Of a stretch of 64,000 nt of DNA, positions 16,857 to 26,371 are shown one piece after another (the stretch's first letter is position 1; each line of letters starts with the position of its first letter). The stretch is from positions 39,544 to 103,543 of the forward strand of contig CAUJHJ010000028.1 of NCBI GenBank assembly GCA_963204835.1, given 5' to 3'. The notes beneath the pieces are model-generated. The model saw only the letters and a list, made by a program, of their open reading frames with translations, had not been told where the DNA came from and did no database searches. Position numbers and translations under genes: made by a program. The DNA comes from Pseudomonadota bacterium (GTDB lineage: Bacteria; Pseudomonadota; Gammaproteobacteria; Steroidobacterales; Steroidobacteraceae).

Positions 16857-17172
16857 GGCAGCTGGCGAAACACAACTCGCTGCACTTGAGTTGAGGAACG
16901 CTGCGTGAGGCGATCTTTTCGCACCTCAGCCGGACGACGTGCATCGAGTAGCCGGCCGTGCGCCGGAGCGAGAACGGGGCAACCGGTAGCGCGCATGGAG
17001 CGCACGGAGGAGCGACGATCAGCCCCCGTCTCTGCCGCGAAAAAGGGCGCCGGCGCAGGCAACGCTGGACCCGTGAGGAACCGCTGCTGCTCATTGCAAT
17101 CCCCTGGTCAAAGTTCAGGAAGGCAACCTCACCTGGTGATCCTGACCTGGCAGCGAACTACGAATTGCATGC
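16857..17172. other. 316-bp spacer between the two inverted repeat copies, no gene recognised
   Basis: The spacer separates copies A and B. Short open frames exist on both strands but none has a Shine-Dalgarno, a recognisable domain or the codon pattern of the neighbours (they are Arg/Ser-rich shadows). It is somewhat less GC-rich than the flanks, with short A/T patches near 16870-16895 and 17085-17125. I see no promoter, tRNA or terminator that I would defend. Whether the spacer is part of a composite mobile unit cannot be decided from one locus. Confidence 0.5.
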
Positions 17173-17371
17173 CGCGCGCCGGCGGTACGGTGATACATCC
17201 GCGGACGAGCGTGGAGGGCGCCGAGGAACGGGGGTCAGAGCGAGGCGTACGCCGGCGACTCAGCGCCTGACGACACAGTGCGCCGAGCGCCCCCGTTCCG
17301 AGGGGACGCCATCGGAGATGGCGCGCCCGGATAGCGAGGGAGCGGATGTATCACCGTACCGCCGGCGCGCG
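17173..17371. repeat. Palindromic repeat element, copy B (199 bp), inverted relative to copy A
   Basis: Bounded by perfect 30-bp inverted repeats (17173-17202 against 17342-17371). Inside, GGAACGGGGG (17225-17234) can pair with CCCCCGTTCC (17290-17299), and a GCCATCGGAGATGGC hairpin follows, giving a nested multi-stem fold. Over about 165 bp it is almost identical to the reverse complement of copy A. The element ends 27 bp before the lptG stop codon. Good conservation between copies suggests recent duplication or active maintenance. Confidence 0.87.
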
Positions 17372-17398
17372 ACACGCAGCACGCAGCTCACCCGCCCC

Positions 17399-18463
17399 TC
17401 ACCGCGTTCGCGCGACCAGCGCCATCGCGACGAGCGCGAGGCACAGCGTCGGCAGCCACGCCAGCAGCACCGGCGGCGCGTCGAACACGATGGCGCCGCT
17501 CTCGAGCATGCGTTGCGCGAGGAAGAACGTGATGCCGATCAGCAGGCCGATCATGGTGCGCGCGCCCGTGCCCGATGAGCGCAGCGGCCCGAACACGAAG
17601 GGCACCGCGAGCAGCACGGCGAACACGATCGCGACAGTGCGCGCCGCGCGCGACCAGAATGCGAACTCGAAGGGGCGCGCGTCGAGGCCGTTGCCCGAGA
17701 GGCCCTGCATCAGGCGCCACAGCGACCGCAGCCCGATGTCCTTGGGCTCGCTGGTCGCGAGCCCGAGGAAGCTGCCACCGATACCCGAGGGCAGGACGCG
17801 CGTAGAGGCGCGCCGCCCGCTGACGTAGTCGTCGGAGAAGCGTGACTCGGCGTAGTCCTCTAGCTGCCACTCACCCTCCTTCAGGGCGCTGGCGCGCGTC
17901 GCGCGCCCCATCGCCGCGAGCCGATGGTCACGCGTCAGCTCGAAAACGAGCATGCCGCCGAATTCGACCGCGCCCGACTGCTGGTCGACGTTCAGCAGCA
18001 GGTCCCCGTCGCGCACCCAGGCGCCGCCGCGGCCGGCGAAGCTCACGTTCTGGTTCTTGCTGAAGGCCTTCGCCTGGCGGGCGAATTGCTGCATCGGCGG
18101 CGCGAGGTACTCGCCGACCACCACTGCCGCAAAGGAGAGCGCAAGCCCCGCGATCGCCGCGGAGAGCGCGATGCGCCGGGTGGAAATGCCCGCCGCCCGC
18201 ATCACCGTGAGCTCGCTGCCACGGGCGAGCCCGCCGAGACCGAGCAGGGAACCGATGAGGGCCGCGATCGGCAGGAACTCGAACGCGAGCTGCGGCAGGC
18301 CGAGCAGCACGTAGGACAGGGCATCGAGGGTGCCGTAGCTGCCGACGCCGATGTCGTCCTGCTGCTGGATGAAGGTGAACAGCGTGCCGAGGGCGAGCAG
18401 CACCGACAGCGCAAGGCCCACCGCACCGAAGATCGTTCGCAGGATGTAGCGGTCGATGATCAT
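17399..18463 (-). CDS. lptG: LPS export permease LptG
   Basis: LptG forms, with LptF, the membrane part of the LptB2FG ABC transporter that extracts lipopolysaccharide from the inner membrane. The 354-aa protein has three N-terminal and three C-terminal membrane helices flanking a periplasmic beta-jellyroll domain (about residues 135-260, including AWVRDGDLLLNVD). MIIDRYILRTIFGAV is a typical LptG start; the coupling segment LARGSELTVMRAAGIST matches the family. It begins 6 bp after the lptF stop. Its 3' end faces the DUF4340 gene across the inverted-repeat region. Confidence 0.95.
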   Translation of the reverse strand: MIIDRYILRTIFGAVGLALSVLLALGTLFTFIQQQDDIGVGSYGTLDALSYVLLGLPQLAFEFLPIAALIGSLLGLGGLARGSELTVMRAAGISTRRIALSAAIAGLALSFAAVVVGEYLAPPMQQFARQAKAFSKNQNVSFAGRGGAWVRDGDLLLNVDQQSGAVEFGGMLVFELTRDHRLAAMGRATRASALKEGEWQLEDYAESRFSDDYVSGRRASTRVLPSGIGGSFLGLATSEPKDIGLRSLWRLMQGLSGNGLDARPFEFAFWSRAARTVAIVFAVLLAVPFVFGPLRSSGTGARTMIGLLIGITFFLAQRMLESGAIVFDAPPVLLAWLPTLCLALVAMALVARTR

Positions 18464-18469
18464 GCGCGC

Positions 18470-19549
18470 TCAGCCCCGGTAACGCAGGCGCGCCGCGACG
18501 CGCGGCGTCCCCATGACGATCGCGCCGATCACGAGCAGCGCCACATGCACCCACCACAGCCCGAGCCATTCGGGGACGACGCCGCGCTCGATCCACACGC
18601 GGCCCGCGGAGGCGAGGTTCGAATAGAGGAAATAGACCAGCACTGCGAGCCAGACGCGTGCATAGCGGCTCTGGCGCGGCCGCAACCGGCTGAGCGGCAC
18701 GGCGAGCAGAGCGAGCGTGATCGCCATGATGGGCAGCGCGATGCGCCAATGCAGTTCGGCGCGGTCGCGGGGCGCCGTACTCGCGAGCAGCGCAGCCGTC
18801 GGCAGGGCCTCGACCCGCTGCCGGCCCGGCGCGGCCTCGGGCAGCCGCACCGGCACCACCTGCTCGGCGAAGCGCACGATGCGGAATTTCGACGAACCCG
18901 GGACGCCTTCGTAGCGGGCGCCATCGTAAAGCGTGATCGTGTGCAGCATGCCGTCCGCGGAGATCTCGTGGCGCGCGCGCTGCGCCAGCGTGACCTCGAG
19001 GACTTCGCCGCGCGCGCGCTTGATGAAGACGCGCTCGAGCATGCCGTCGGGCGCCGCATGCTGCGCGTAGATCACCACGCCGCCACCGCCGAAGCTGCGG
19101 AACTGTCCCGGCTGCACGGCCGAAAACTGCCCCGAACGAAGCGCCTCGCTGCGCAGCGCATAGGCGCGCTCCGACGCGCGCGGCGACAGATCGAGCGTGA
19201 GCCAGGCGAGGAAGGCCGTGACGAGCAGCGCGAGCAGGGTGACCGGCATGTAGATCCGCCCGAGGCCGACGCCGCAGGCCTGGGCAGCCGTCATCTCGCT
19301 TTCATGCCACAGGCGGCCGAAGGCGAGCACCACGCCGAGCAGCAGGCCGACCGGCATCACGACAGGCAGGTTCTGCAGGGTGGAGAGGCCGATCAGGGTG
19401 AGCACGACCGAGCGCGGATACTGGTTGTCCGCCGCGCGCTCGAGCACCGCCGCCACCTGGTTGGTCAGCAGGATGACCAGCAGCACGCCCGTGACGGCGA
19501 GCCACGACAGCAGGACTTCCTGCAGGATGTAGCGATCGAGACGCCGCAA
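18470..19549 (-). CDS. lptF: LPS export permease LptF
   Basis: Partner of LptG in LPS extraction. I start it at TTG 19549, which gives RRLDRYILQEVLLSW, matching the family N-terminus, and has GAGGG 7 bp upstream; a GTG at 19594 would add 15 residues before it. The 359-aa protein has the LptF/LptG layout: helices, the cytoplasmic coupling region WHESEMTAAQACGV, a jellyroll domain with FRSFGGGGVVIYAQ, and C-terminal helices with LSRLRPRQSRYARV. It is divergent from pepA, the same arrangement as in E. coli and Pseudomonas. Confidence 0.93.
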   Translation of the reverse strand: MRRLDRYILQEVLLSWLAVTGVLLVILLTNQVAAVLERAADNQYPRSVVLTLIGLSTLQNLPVVMPVGLLLGVVLAFGRLWHESEMTAAQACGVGLGRIYMPVTLLALLVTAFLAWLTLDLSPRASERAYALRSEALRSGQFSAVQPGQFRSFGGGGVVIYAQHAAPDGMLERVFIKRARGEVLEVTLAQRARHEISADGMLHTITLYDGARYEGVPGSSKFRIVRFAEQVVPVRLPEAAPGRQRVEALPTAALLASTAPRDRAELHWRIALPIMAITLALLAVPLSRLRPRQSRYARVWLAVLVYFLYSNLASAGRVWIERGVVPEWLGLWWVHVALLVIGAIVMGTPRVAARLRYRG

Positions 19550-19729
19550 GTCCGCCCTCGCGAGTTGGGTTACAATACCGCACCGCGTTCGCACCCAATT
19601 GCAAGCCGAGAAACGATGCCGAACAGCGTCAAATGGGGTGGGACGGCGGGCCGGGGCTAAGGTAAATCAGACCGCTTCACGCCACAACGGCGCACGCGGC
19701 GCGGCGCAGTCTGCTTGCGGGAGAACCTG

Positions 19730-21229
19730 ATGATGCGATTCGAGGTTTGGACGAAGGATGCGGGCCGGCTCGGGGTCGACTGCCTCGTCGCTGGCGTCTT
19801 CGAGGGCGGCGACCTGCCGGAGGAGACGCGCCAGCTCGACAAGGCGAGCGGCGGGCGCATCGCGGCGCTCGTGCAGCGTGGCGATTTCGCGGGCCGCCTC
19901 GGCGACACAATGCTCGTCACCGACCTGAAGGGCCTGCGCGCGACCCGCGTTTTGCTCACCGGCCAGGGTGCACGCGCCGGCCATGGCCGCAAGGCCTGGC
20001 GCCGCTCCGTCCTTTCCGCCATCACAGCGCTTGCGCGCACACGCATCGGCAGCGCCGCATTTGCGCTGGCGCGCCCCGCCGCAAGCGATCTCGACGACTA
20101 CTGGTTCGCGCGCGCCACGGCGGAGATCGCCGCCGTCGCCCTCTACCGCGTGAACGACCTCAAGAGCGGCAAGAAGCCGAAGCCCGCCGCGCTCGATCGC
20201 CTCGTCGCGGGTCCGGTGGCCGCGAGTGGCGTCGCGGCGGCGAAGCGCGGTTTCACGCACGGTGCCGCGGTCGGGGTCGGCCTCGGGACCCTGCGCAATC
20301 TCGGCAACCTGCCGGCGAATGTCTGCACGCCGAGTTACCTTGCGAACACGGCCCGCGGCCTCGCCAGGCGCCACCCGAAGACCCTGCGCGTGCGCGTGCT
20401 GGACGAGCGCGCCATCCGGCGCGAGCGCATGGGCTGCTTCCTCGCGGTGACGCGCGGCAGCGAGGAACCGCCACGCTTCATCGTGCTCGAGCACCGCGGC
20501 GGCCGCACGGGCGAGGCACCGGTCGTGCTGGTCGGCAAGGGCATCACCTTCGACACCGGCGGCATCTCGCTGAAAGACCCGCCGGCGATGGACGAAATGA
20601 AGTTCGACATGAGCGGCGCCGCCACCGTGATCGCCGCGCTCACCGTCGTCAGCGAGCTGAACCTGCCGCTCAACGTGGTGGGCCTCGTGCCGACCTGCGA
20701 GAACATGCCGAGCGGGCGCGCCACGAAGCCGGGCGACATCGTCACGAGCGCCTCGGGCCAGACCGTCGAGATCCTGAACACCGACGCCGAGGGCCGCCTG
20801 ATCCTCTGCGACGCGCTGCACTATGCACGCCGCTTCAAGCCCGCCGCGGTGATCGACATCGCGACGCTGACGGGCGCCTGCGTCGTCGCCCTGGGTGCGC
20901 ACCACAGCGGCGTCATGGCCAATGACGACTCGCTGGCGCAGGAACTCGTCGGTTGCGGCCGGCGCGCCGACGACCGCGCCTGGCAACTGCCGCTGACCGA
21001 GGAGTATGCGGACCAGTTGAAGAGCAATTTCGCCGACATGGCCAACGTGGCAGGCCGCGACGGCGGCGCCATCACGGCCGGCGCCTTCCTCGGCAAGTTC
21101 ACCCGGGGGCTCAAGTGGGCCCACATGGACATCGCCGGCACGGCCTACCTCTCCGGCGCGCAGAAGGGCAGCACGGGGCGCCCGATCAGCCTGCTGTCGG
21201 AGTTCCTGATACAGCGCGCCACCCGCTGA
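19730..21229 (+). CDS. pepA: Leucyl aminopeptidase PepA
   Basis: A di-metal M17 aminopeptidase that removes N-terminal residues from peptides; in enterics it also binds DNA at cer sites and at carAB. The signature NTDAEGRLILCD, the metal/active-site segments KGITFDTGGISLK and FDMSGAATVIAAL, and GAITAGAFLGKF are all intact. The start chosen is the first of two adjacent ATGs (19730), 7 bp after GGAG; 499 aa. The stop is 7 bp before holC. In E. coli pepA, holC and valS are also consecutive. Confidence 0.96.
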   Translation: MMRFEVWTKDAGRLGVDCLVAGVFEGGDLPEETRQLDKASGGRIAALVQRGDFAGRLGDTMLVTDLKGLRATRVLLTGQGARAGHGRKAWRRSVLSAITALARTRIGSAAFALARPAASDLDDYWFARATAEIAAVALYRVNDLKSGKKPKPAALDRLVAGPVAASGVAAAKRGFTHGAAVGVGLGTLRNLGNLPANVCTPSYLANTARGLARRHPKTLRVRVLDERAIRRERMGCFLAVTRGSEEPPRFIVLEHRGGRTGEAPVVLVGKGITFDTGGISLKDPPAMDEMKFDMSGAATVIAALTVVSELNLPLNVVGLVPTCENMPSGRATKPGDIVTSASGQTVEILNTDAEGRLILCDALHYARRFKPAAVIDIATLTGACVVALGAHHSGVMANDDSLAQELVGCGRRADDRAWQLPLTEEYADQLKSNFADMANVAGRDGGAITAGAFLGKFTRGLKWAHMDIAGTAYLSGAQKGSTGRPISLLSEFLIQRATR

Positions 21230-21236
21230 GGCGCCG

Positions 21237-21680
21237 GTGGCGCAGGTCGACTTCTACGTCACCGAGGCCGCCGAGGGCGATGCGCGCCTGTACCTTGCCT
21301 GCAAGGTGACCGAGAAGGCTTATCTCGCCGGCTCGCGGGTGCTCGTCTGGTGCCGTTCGCAAGCGGATCTCGCGCGCTTCGACGAGTTGCTCTGGACCTT
21401 CGCGGATCGCAGCTTCGTGCCGCACGAGACGCTCCTGTCGGCCGGGGCGCCCGTGGCGTCGCCGGTCGTGCTGTCGGCCGGCGTCGAGCCTGCGGAGCCG
21501 CCGGATGTCCTCGTGAACCTCGATCCGGACGTGCCGGCCATCGCCCTGCGCTCGCCCCGCGTGCTCGAGTTCATCGACGGCACGCCAGGCCGGCGCGCCG
21601 AGGGCCGCGAGCGCTTCCGGCGATACCGTGAACAGGGCCACGAACCGAACACCCATAAGATCGGCGCCGCCTCGCTATAA
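21237..21680 (+). CDS. holC: DNA polymerase III chi subunit HolC
   Basis: HolC (chi) links the clamp-loader psi subunit to single-strand binding protein. The 147-aa protein shows the family pattern: [20 protein letters not shown] at the N-terminus, [32 protein letters not shown] and the C-terminal [11 protein letters not shown]. It begins at GTG 21237, 7 bp after pepA. The TAA stop at 21678-21680 lies inside a TATAAT hexamer that probably serves valS. Confidence 0.93.
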   Translation: MAQVDFYVTEAAEGDARLYLACKVTEKAYLAGSRVLVWCRSQADLARFDELLWTFADRSFVPHETLLSAGAPVASPVVLSAGVEPAEPPDVLVNLDPDVPAIALRSPRVLEFIDGTPGRRAEGRERFRRYREQGHEPNTHKIGAASL

Positions 21681-21681
21681 T
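21676..21681 (+). promoter_or_regulatory. -10 element for valS overlapping the holC stop codon
   Basis: TATAAT at 21676-21681 includes the TAA stop of holC. The predicted start point (~21688) is within one base of the valS ATG at 21689, and no Shine-Dalgarno precedes that ATG. No good -35 hexamer is visible, so read-through from pepA-holC may also supply valS. Confidence 0.5.
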
Positions 21682-21688
21682 TTGCGCG

Positions 21689-24463
21689 ATGGACAAGGTC
21701 TTCTCGCCGCGCGACACCGAGCGGCGCCTCTACGCCCACTGGGAATCGAATGGCTGGTTCGCGCCGCGCGACGGCGGTGAGCCGTTCTGCATCGTCATCC
21801 CGCCGCCGAATGTCACCGGCACGCTGCACATGGGACACGCGTTCCAGGACACGATCATGGACGCCCTCACCCGCTACCACCGCATGCGCGGCGAGGCCAG
21901 CCTGTGGCAGCCGGGCACCGATCACGCGGGCATCGCGACCCAGATGGTCGTCGAGCGACAGCTCGCCGCGGAGGGCAAGCGTCGCGTCGACATGACGCGC
22001 GAAGCCTTCGTCGAGCGCGTCTGGCAATGGAAGGAACAGTCGGGCGGCAAGATCCAGAACCAGATGCGCCGCCTCGGCGCCTCGGTCGACTGGTCGCGCG
22101 ACCGCTTCACGATGGACCCCGGGCTCTCGGCGGCGGTCGCCGAAGTGTTCGTGCGCCTGCACGAGGAAGGCCTGATCTACCGCGGCAAGCGGCTCGTGAA
22201 CTGGGACCCGGTGCTGCTGACCGCGGTCTCCGACCTCGAGGTGCTGTCGGAGGAGGAAGACGGGCATCTCTGGCACCTGCGCTATCCGCTCGCGGACGGC
22301 AGCGGCCACGTGGTCGTCGCCACCACGCGCCCCGAGACGATGCTCGGCGACACGGCCGTCGCGGTACATCCAGATGACGAGCGCTACGCGGCGCTCGTCG
22401 GCCGCGAGATTGCCTTGCCGCTCACCGGCCGGCGCATCCCGGTCATCGCGGACAGCTACGTCGACCCCGCCTTCGGCTCCGGCTGCGTCAAGATCACGCC
22501 CGCGCACGACTTCAACGACTACGAAGTCGGCGAGCGCCACGGCCTGCCGCAGGTCAATGTCTTCACGCCGCAGGCCGCGATCAACGACAACGCCCCGGAA
22601 CGCTTCCGCGGCCTCGACCGCTTCGAGGCGAGAAAGCGCGTCATCGCCGAGCTCGAGGCCGCCGGCCTCGTCGAGCGCATCGAGGCCCACAAGCTCAAGG
22701 TGCCGCGCGGCGATCGCACCCAGGCGGTGATCGAGCCCTACCTCACCGACCAGTGGTACGTGCGCATCGAGCCGCTCGCGCAGCCCGCCATCGCGGCGGT
22801 CGAGCGCGGCGACATCCGCTTCGTGCCCGAAAACTGGTCGAAGACCTATTTCGAGTGGATGCGCAACATCAAGGATTGGTGCGTGAGCCGCCAGCTCTGG
22901 TGGGGCCATCGCATCCCCGCCTGGTACGACGATGCGGGACGCTACTACGTCGGCCGCAACGAGGCGGAGGTGCGCGCGAAGCACGGCATCGGGCCCGGGG
23001 TACAACTGACGCAGGACCCCGACGTCCTCGACACCTGGTTTTCCTCGGCGCTCTGGCCCTTCTCGACGCTCGGCTGGCCCGAGCGCACGCCCGCGCTCGA
23101 GCGCTTCTATCCGACGAGCGTGCTGGTCACCGGCTTCGACATCATCTTCTTCTGGGTTGCGCGCATGGTGATGTTCGGGCTCAGGTTCATGGACGGCCGG
23201 CCGCCGTTCCGCGACATCTACATCCATGGCCTCATCCGCGACCACCTGGGCCAGAAGATGTCGAAGTCGAAGGGCAACGTGATCGACCCGCTCGACATCG
23301 TCGACGGCATCGGCCTCGAGGCGCTGGTCGCCAAGCGCACCACGGGGCTGATGCAGCCGCACCTCGCGCCCGCCATCGAAAGGGAAACGCGCAAGCAGTT
23401 CCCGCAGGGCATCGACGCCCACGGCACCGATGCGCTGCGCTTCACGTTCGCCGCGCTCGCGACCCAGAGCCGCGACATCCGCTTCGACCTCGCCCGCGTC
23501 GCCGGCTATCGCAACTTCTGCAACAAGCTGTGGAATGCCGCGCGCTTCGTCACGCTGATGGTCGAGGGCGAGGCGGCGCCCGCCGACGGGCCAGTCGAGT
23601 ACTCGGTCGTCGATCGCTGGATTCGCTCGCGCCTCGGCCGCACGATCGAGGCGGTCGACACGGCCTTCGCCGACTATCGCTTCGATTACGCGGCGACTGC
23701 GCTCTATGAATTCACCTGGTACGAGTTCTGCGACTGGTACCTCGAATTCGTGAAGCCCGTGCTGCACGGCGAGGCGGGGGAAGCCGCGCAGCGCGGCGCG
23801 CGCCGTACGCTGCTCGAAGTGCTCGAGGCGCTGCTGCGGGCGCTGCACCCGGTCATGCCGTTCATCACCGAGGAGATCTGGCAGCGCGTGGCGCCGCTCG
23901 CCGGCCGGGGGGGAGCCACCGTCATGCTGGCGCCGTGGCCGGTGCGAGCGGAGTGGCCTGGGGACGAGGCCGCCGAGTCCGAAGTGGCGTGGATGCAGCG
24001 CGTGATCCTCGCATTGCGCCAGATCCGCGGCGAGATGAACATCGCGCCTTCGCGCCGCCTGCCGCTGCTCGTGCAGCATGGCACGGCGGCCGATGCGCAG
24101 CTCCTCGGCCGCCATGAAATGCATCTCGCGCGGCTCGCGGGGCTCGACACCGTCACGACGCTCGCCGCCGGCGAGCGCCCGCCCGCGTCGGCCACGGCGC
24201 TCGCGGGCGAGCTGCAGTTGCACGTGCCCATGGCCGGCCTCATCGACGCGGCCGCCGAGGTCGAGCGCCTGACCAGGCTGATCGGGAAGAACGAGAAAGA
24301 GCTGTCGAAGGCTCACGCCAAGCTGGCGAACGAGAACTTCGTGCGCAACGCGCCGGCCGAAGTCGTCGTGCAGGAACGCGAGCGCATCGCGGCCTTCGAG
24401 CGGGACCTCGCGCAGCTCGGCCCGCAGCTCGAGCGGGTGCGGAGCCTGCTGGGCGCGGCATGA
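21689..24463 (+). CDS. valS: Valyl-tRNA synthetase ValS
   Basis: Charges tRNA-Val and edits misactivated threonine. The 924-aa class I enzyme has the HIGH-type motif as TLHMGH (residues 45-50), the CP1 editing domain (residues ~190-340, with [17 protein letters not shown]), the KMSKS motif at K523 (KMSKSKGN), an anticodon-binding domain and the C-terminal coiled coil starting near [19 protein letters not shown]. Its TGA overlaps the ATG of the MoxR gene (24460-24463). Confidence 0.98.
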   Translation: MDKVFSPRDTERRLYAHWESNGWFAPRDGGEPFCIVIPPPNVTGTLHMGHAFQDTIMDALTRYHRMRGEASLWQPGTDHAGIATQMVVERQLAAEGKRRVDMTREAFVERVWQWKEQSGGKIQNQMRRLGASVDWSRDRFTMDPGLSAAVAEVFVRLHEEGLIYRGKRLVNWDPVLLTAVSDLEVLSEEEDGHLWHLRYPLADGSGHVVVATTRPETMLGDTAVAVHPDDERYAALVGREIALPLTGRRIPVIADSYVDPAFGSGCVKITPAHDFNDYEVGERHGLPQVNVFTPQAAINDNAPERFRGLDRFEARKRVIAELEAAGLVERIEAHKLKVPRGDRTQAVIEPYLTDQWYVRIEPLAQPAIAAVERGDIRFVPENWSKTYFEWMRNIKDWCVSRQLWWGHRIPAWYDDAGRYYVGRNEAEVRAKHGIGPGVQLTQDPDVLDTWFSSALWPFSTLGWPERTPALERFYPTSVLVTGFDIIFFWVARMVMFGLRFMDGRPPFRDIYIHGLIRDHLGQKMSKSKGNVIDPLDIVDGIGLEALVAKRTTGLMQPHLAPAIERETRKQFPQGIDAHGTDALRFTFAALATQSRDIRFDLARVAGYRNFCNKLWNAARFVTLMVEGEAAPADGPVEYSVVDRWIRSRLGRTIEAVDTAFADYRFDYAATALYEFTWYEFCDWYLEFVKPVLHGEAGEAAQRGARRTLLEVLEALLRALHPVMPFITEEIWQRVAPLAGRGGATVMLAPWPVRAEWPGDEAAESEVAWMQRVILALRQIRGEMNIAPSRRLPLLVQHGTAADAQLLGRHEMHLARLAGLDTVTTLAAGERPPASATALAGELQLHVPMAGLIDAAAEVERLTRLIGKNEKELSKAHAKLANENFVRNAPAEVVVQERERIAAFERDLAQLGPQLERVRSLLGAA

Positions 24464-25380
24464 GCGAGCGGCTGCAGCAGGCGATTGCGACGCTCGAGGC
24501 GATCATCCTCGGCAAGCCGGCGCAACTGCGCCTTGCCGTCGCCTGCCTTCTGGCCCGCGGCCACCTGCTGATCGAGGACGTGCCGGGCGTCGGCAAGACG
24601 ACGCTCGCCCATGCCCTCGCGCAGGTCTTCGGCCTCGCGTGGCAGCGCGTGCAGTTCACGAGCGACCTGCTGCCGGCCGACATCATCGGGGTGTCGGTGT
24701 TCGACCGCAACACGCAGCAGTTCCATTTCCGCAAGGGTCCGCTCTTCACGCAGTTGCTGCTCGCCGATGAAGTGAACCGCGCGAGCCCGAAGGCGCAGAG
24801 CGCGCTGCTCGAGGCGATGGAGGAGCGGCAGGTCAGCACCGATGTCACCACCTATCGCCTGCCCGACCCGTTCTTCGTCGTCGCAACCCAGAATCCGCGC
24901 GAGCAGGCCGGCACCTACGCGCTGCCCGAGTCCCAGCTCGACCGCTTCCTGATGCGCATCCGCCTGGGATACCCGGATGCCACGCACGAGCGCGAACTGC
25001 TGCGCGAGGGCGAGCGGCGCGAAATGCTGCCGCAGCTCGCACCCAGCCTCGATGCCGAGCATGTGCTCGCGCTGCAGGCCGCCGTTCGCTCAATCCATGT
25101 CTCGGACGCGTTGCTCGATTACCTGCAGTCGCTGATCGCACACACGCGCTCCCACGCCGACATCCGCATCGGCCTCTCGCCGCGCGCGGGCCAGGGCCTG
25201 CTGCGCGCTGCGCAGGCCTGGACCGCAATCGCCGGGCGTCACGCCGTGTTGCCGGACGACGTGCAGGCGGTCTTCGCAGCCGTCGCGGGTCATCGGCTCG
25301 AGCGGCACGATGCGCTCGATGCCTCCGACGGGCGGCGGCTCGCGGAGCGGGTGGTGGAAGCCGTGCCGGTGCCCGCCTAG
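24460..25380 (+). CDS. MoxR-family AAA+ ATPase
   Basis: A chaperone-like AAA+ ATPase of the AAA_3 class. The 306-aa protein has Walker [10 protein letters not shown] (residues 40-48), the Walker B region [24 protein letters not shown], sensor 1 FFVVATQNP and the arginine-finger segment [13 protein letters not shown]. Its ATG overlaps the valS TGA and it is followed at 10 bp by a DUF58 gene and then by a transglutaminase gene, a classic MoxR-DUF58-TgpA set. In this family MoxR is thought to help mature or activate the neighbours. Co-transcription with valS is unusual. Confidence 0.94.
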   Translation: MSERLQQAIATLEAIILGKPAQLRLAVACLLARGHLLIEDVPGVGKTTLAHALAQVFGLAWQRVQFTSDLLPADIIGVSVFDRNTQQFHFRKGPLFTQLLLADEVNRASPKAQSALLEAMEERQVSTDVTTYRLPDPFFVVATQNPREQAGTYALPESQLDRFLMRIRLGYPDATHERELLREGERREMLPQLAPSLDAEHVLALQAAVRSIHVSDALLDYLQSLIAHTRSHADIRIGLSPRAGQGLLRAAQAWTAIAGRHAVLPDDVQAVFAAVAGHRLERHDALDASDGRRLAERVVEAVPVPA

Positions 25381-25390
25381 CGGCGCTGCC

Positions 25391-26371
25391 GTGGCGATCG
25401 CCGCCCGCCTGCGCCACGGTTTCGAAGCGCGCCTCGCCAGGTGGGTGAGGCGCCGTCAGGGCGGCGATGCGCTGCCCGTCCGGGTCCATCGGCGCCGGCT
25501 GTACATCCTGCCGACTCGCGCAGGCGCGGGCTTCGCCCTGCTCCTCTTCGGCATGTTGCTCGCGGGCCTCAACTACGCCAACAGCCTCGCGCTGTTCATC
25601 ACCTTCCTGCTCGCGGGTTTCGCCCTTGCCGCCATGTACGCCTGCCACGGCAACCTCCTCGGCGTGACGGTGGTCGGCGCGCAGGTGGAGCCCGCGTTCG
25701 CGGGCGAGGACGCCCGTCTCGCATTCGTCATCGACGGAGGCACCGCCGCGCGTCATGATCTCGGCGGCGACCTGCGCGGCGCGGACGCCGACCGCAGCAA
25801 CGAGCCGGTGCAAGCCGCCGCCGGTACACACGCCACCTTGCCGCTCGGCCTGCCGGGCGAGCGGCGCGGCGTGCATGCCATCGATCGCGTCCGCCTCTCG
25901 AGCACCTGGCCGTTCGGGCTCTTTCGCGCCTGGACCTGGTTGCACCTGCCGCTCGAGCGGGTCGTCTACCCGGCCGCGCGCGGCAAGCGGCCGTTGGCGC
26001 AGGCGGCGGGCGATGCCCGGCGCAAGACGGGCGACGGGCCGGCGGCGGGCGACGACGAGTGGCGCGGCCTGCGCGACTACCGCGACGGCGACCCGCCGCG
26101 CCGCATCGCCTGGAAGGCCTACGCGCGCGGCGCGGCGCTGCTCGTCGGCGAATATGCCGCCGCGGGCGACGACCGGCACGAGTTCGATTACGACAGCCTC
26201 GCGCCGCTCGACCGCGAAGCGCGCCTCGAACAACTGTGCCGCTGGATCGTCGACGCGGAACAGCGGGGCGAGCCCTATGCCCTGCGCCTGCCGGGCAAGC
26301 CCATCGCAACGGGCAACGGCGCGGCCCATCGGCATCGCTGCCTCGCGGCGCTCGCGGGAATGCCGTCATGA
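25391..26371 (+). CDS. DUF58 domain membrane protein
   Basis: A 326-aa protein that starts at GTG 25391. Two hydrophobic helices (about residues 45-90; ITFLLAGFALAAMYA and the preceding FALLLFGMLLAGLN) are followed by a beta domain and the DUF58 signature DEWRGLRDYRDGDPPRRIAW with WKAYAR, related to von Willebrand A folds. Members act with MoxR ATPases; function is not established. Its TGA overlaps the ATG of the transglutaminase gene, showing tight coupling. Confidence 0.92.
   Translation: MAIAARLRHGFEARLARWVRRRQGGDALPVRVHRRRLYILPTRAGAGFALLLFGMLLAGLNYANSLALFITFLLAGFALAAMYACHGNLLGVTVVGAQVEPAFAGEDARLAFVIDGGTAARHDLGGDLRGADADRSNEPVQAAAGTHATLPLGLPGERRGVHAIDRVRLSSTWPFGLFRAWTWLHLPLERVVYPAARGKRPLAQAAGDARRKTGDGPAAGDDEWRGLRDYRDGDPPRRIAWKAYARGAALLVGEYAAAGDDRHEFDYDSLAPLDREARLEQLCRWIVDAEQRGEPYALRLPGKPIATGNGAAHRHRCLAALAGMPS

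Noticed and set aside
16905..17270. Short open frames in the 16.6-17.4 kb spacer and repeats
   Set aside because: Arg/Ser/Gly-rich, no ribosome-binding sites, overlapping frames on both strands, and partly duplicated repeat sequence.
16666..17371. Integron attC sites or an insertion sequence
   Set aside because: No GTTRRRY/RYYYAAC core sites, no integrase and no transposase frame; the ends are long, exact inverted repeats of a different kind.
21320..24316. A 998-codon minus-strand open frame opposite valS
   Set aside because: It is the antisense shadow of valS in GC-rich DNA; residue composition is His/Arg/Asp-rich with no domain, and valS on the plus strand is complete and convincing.
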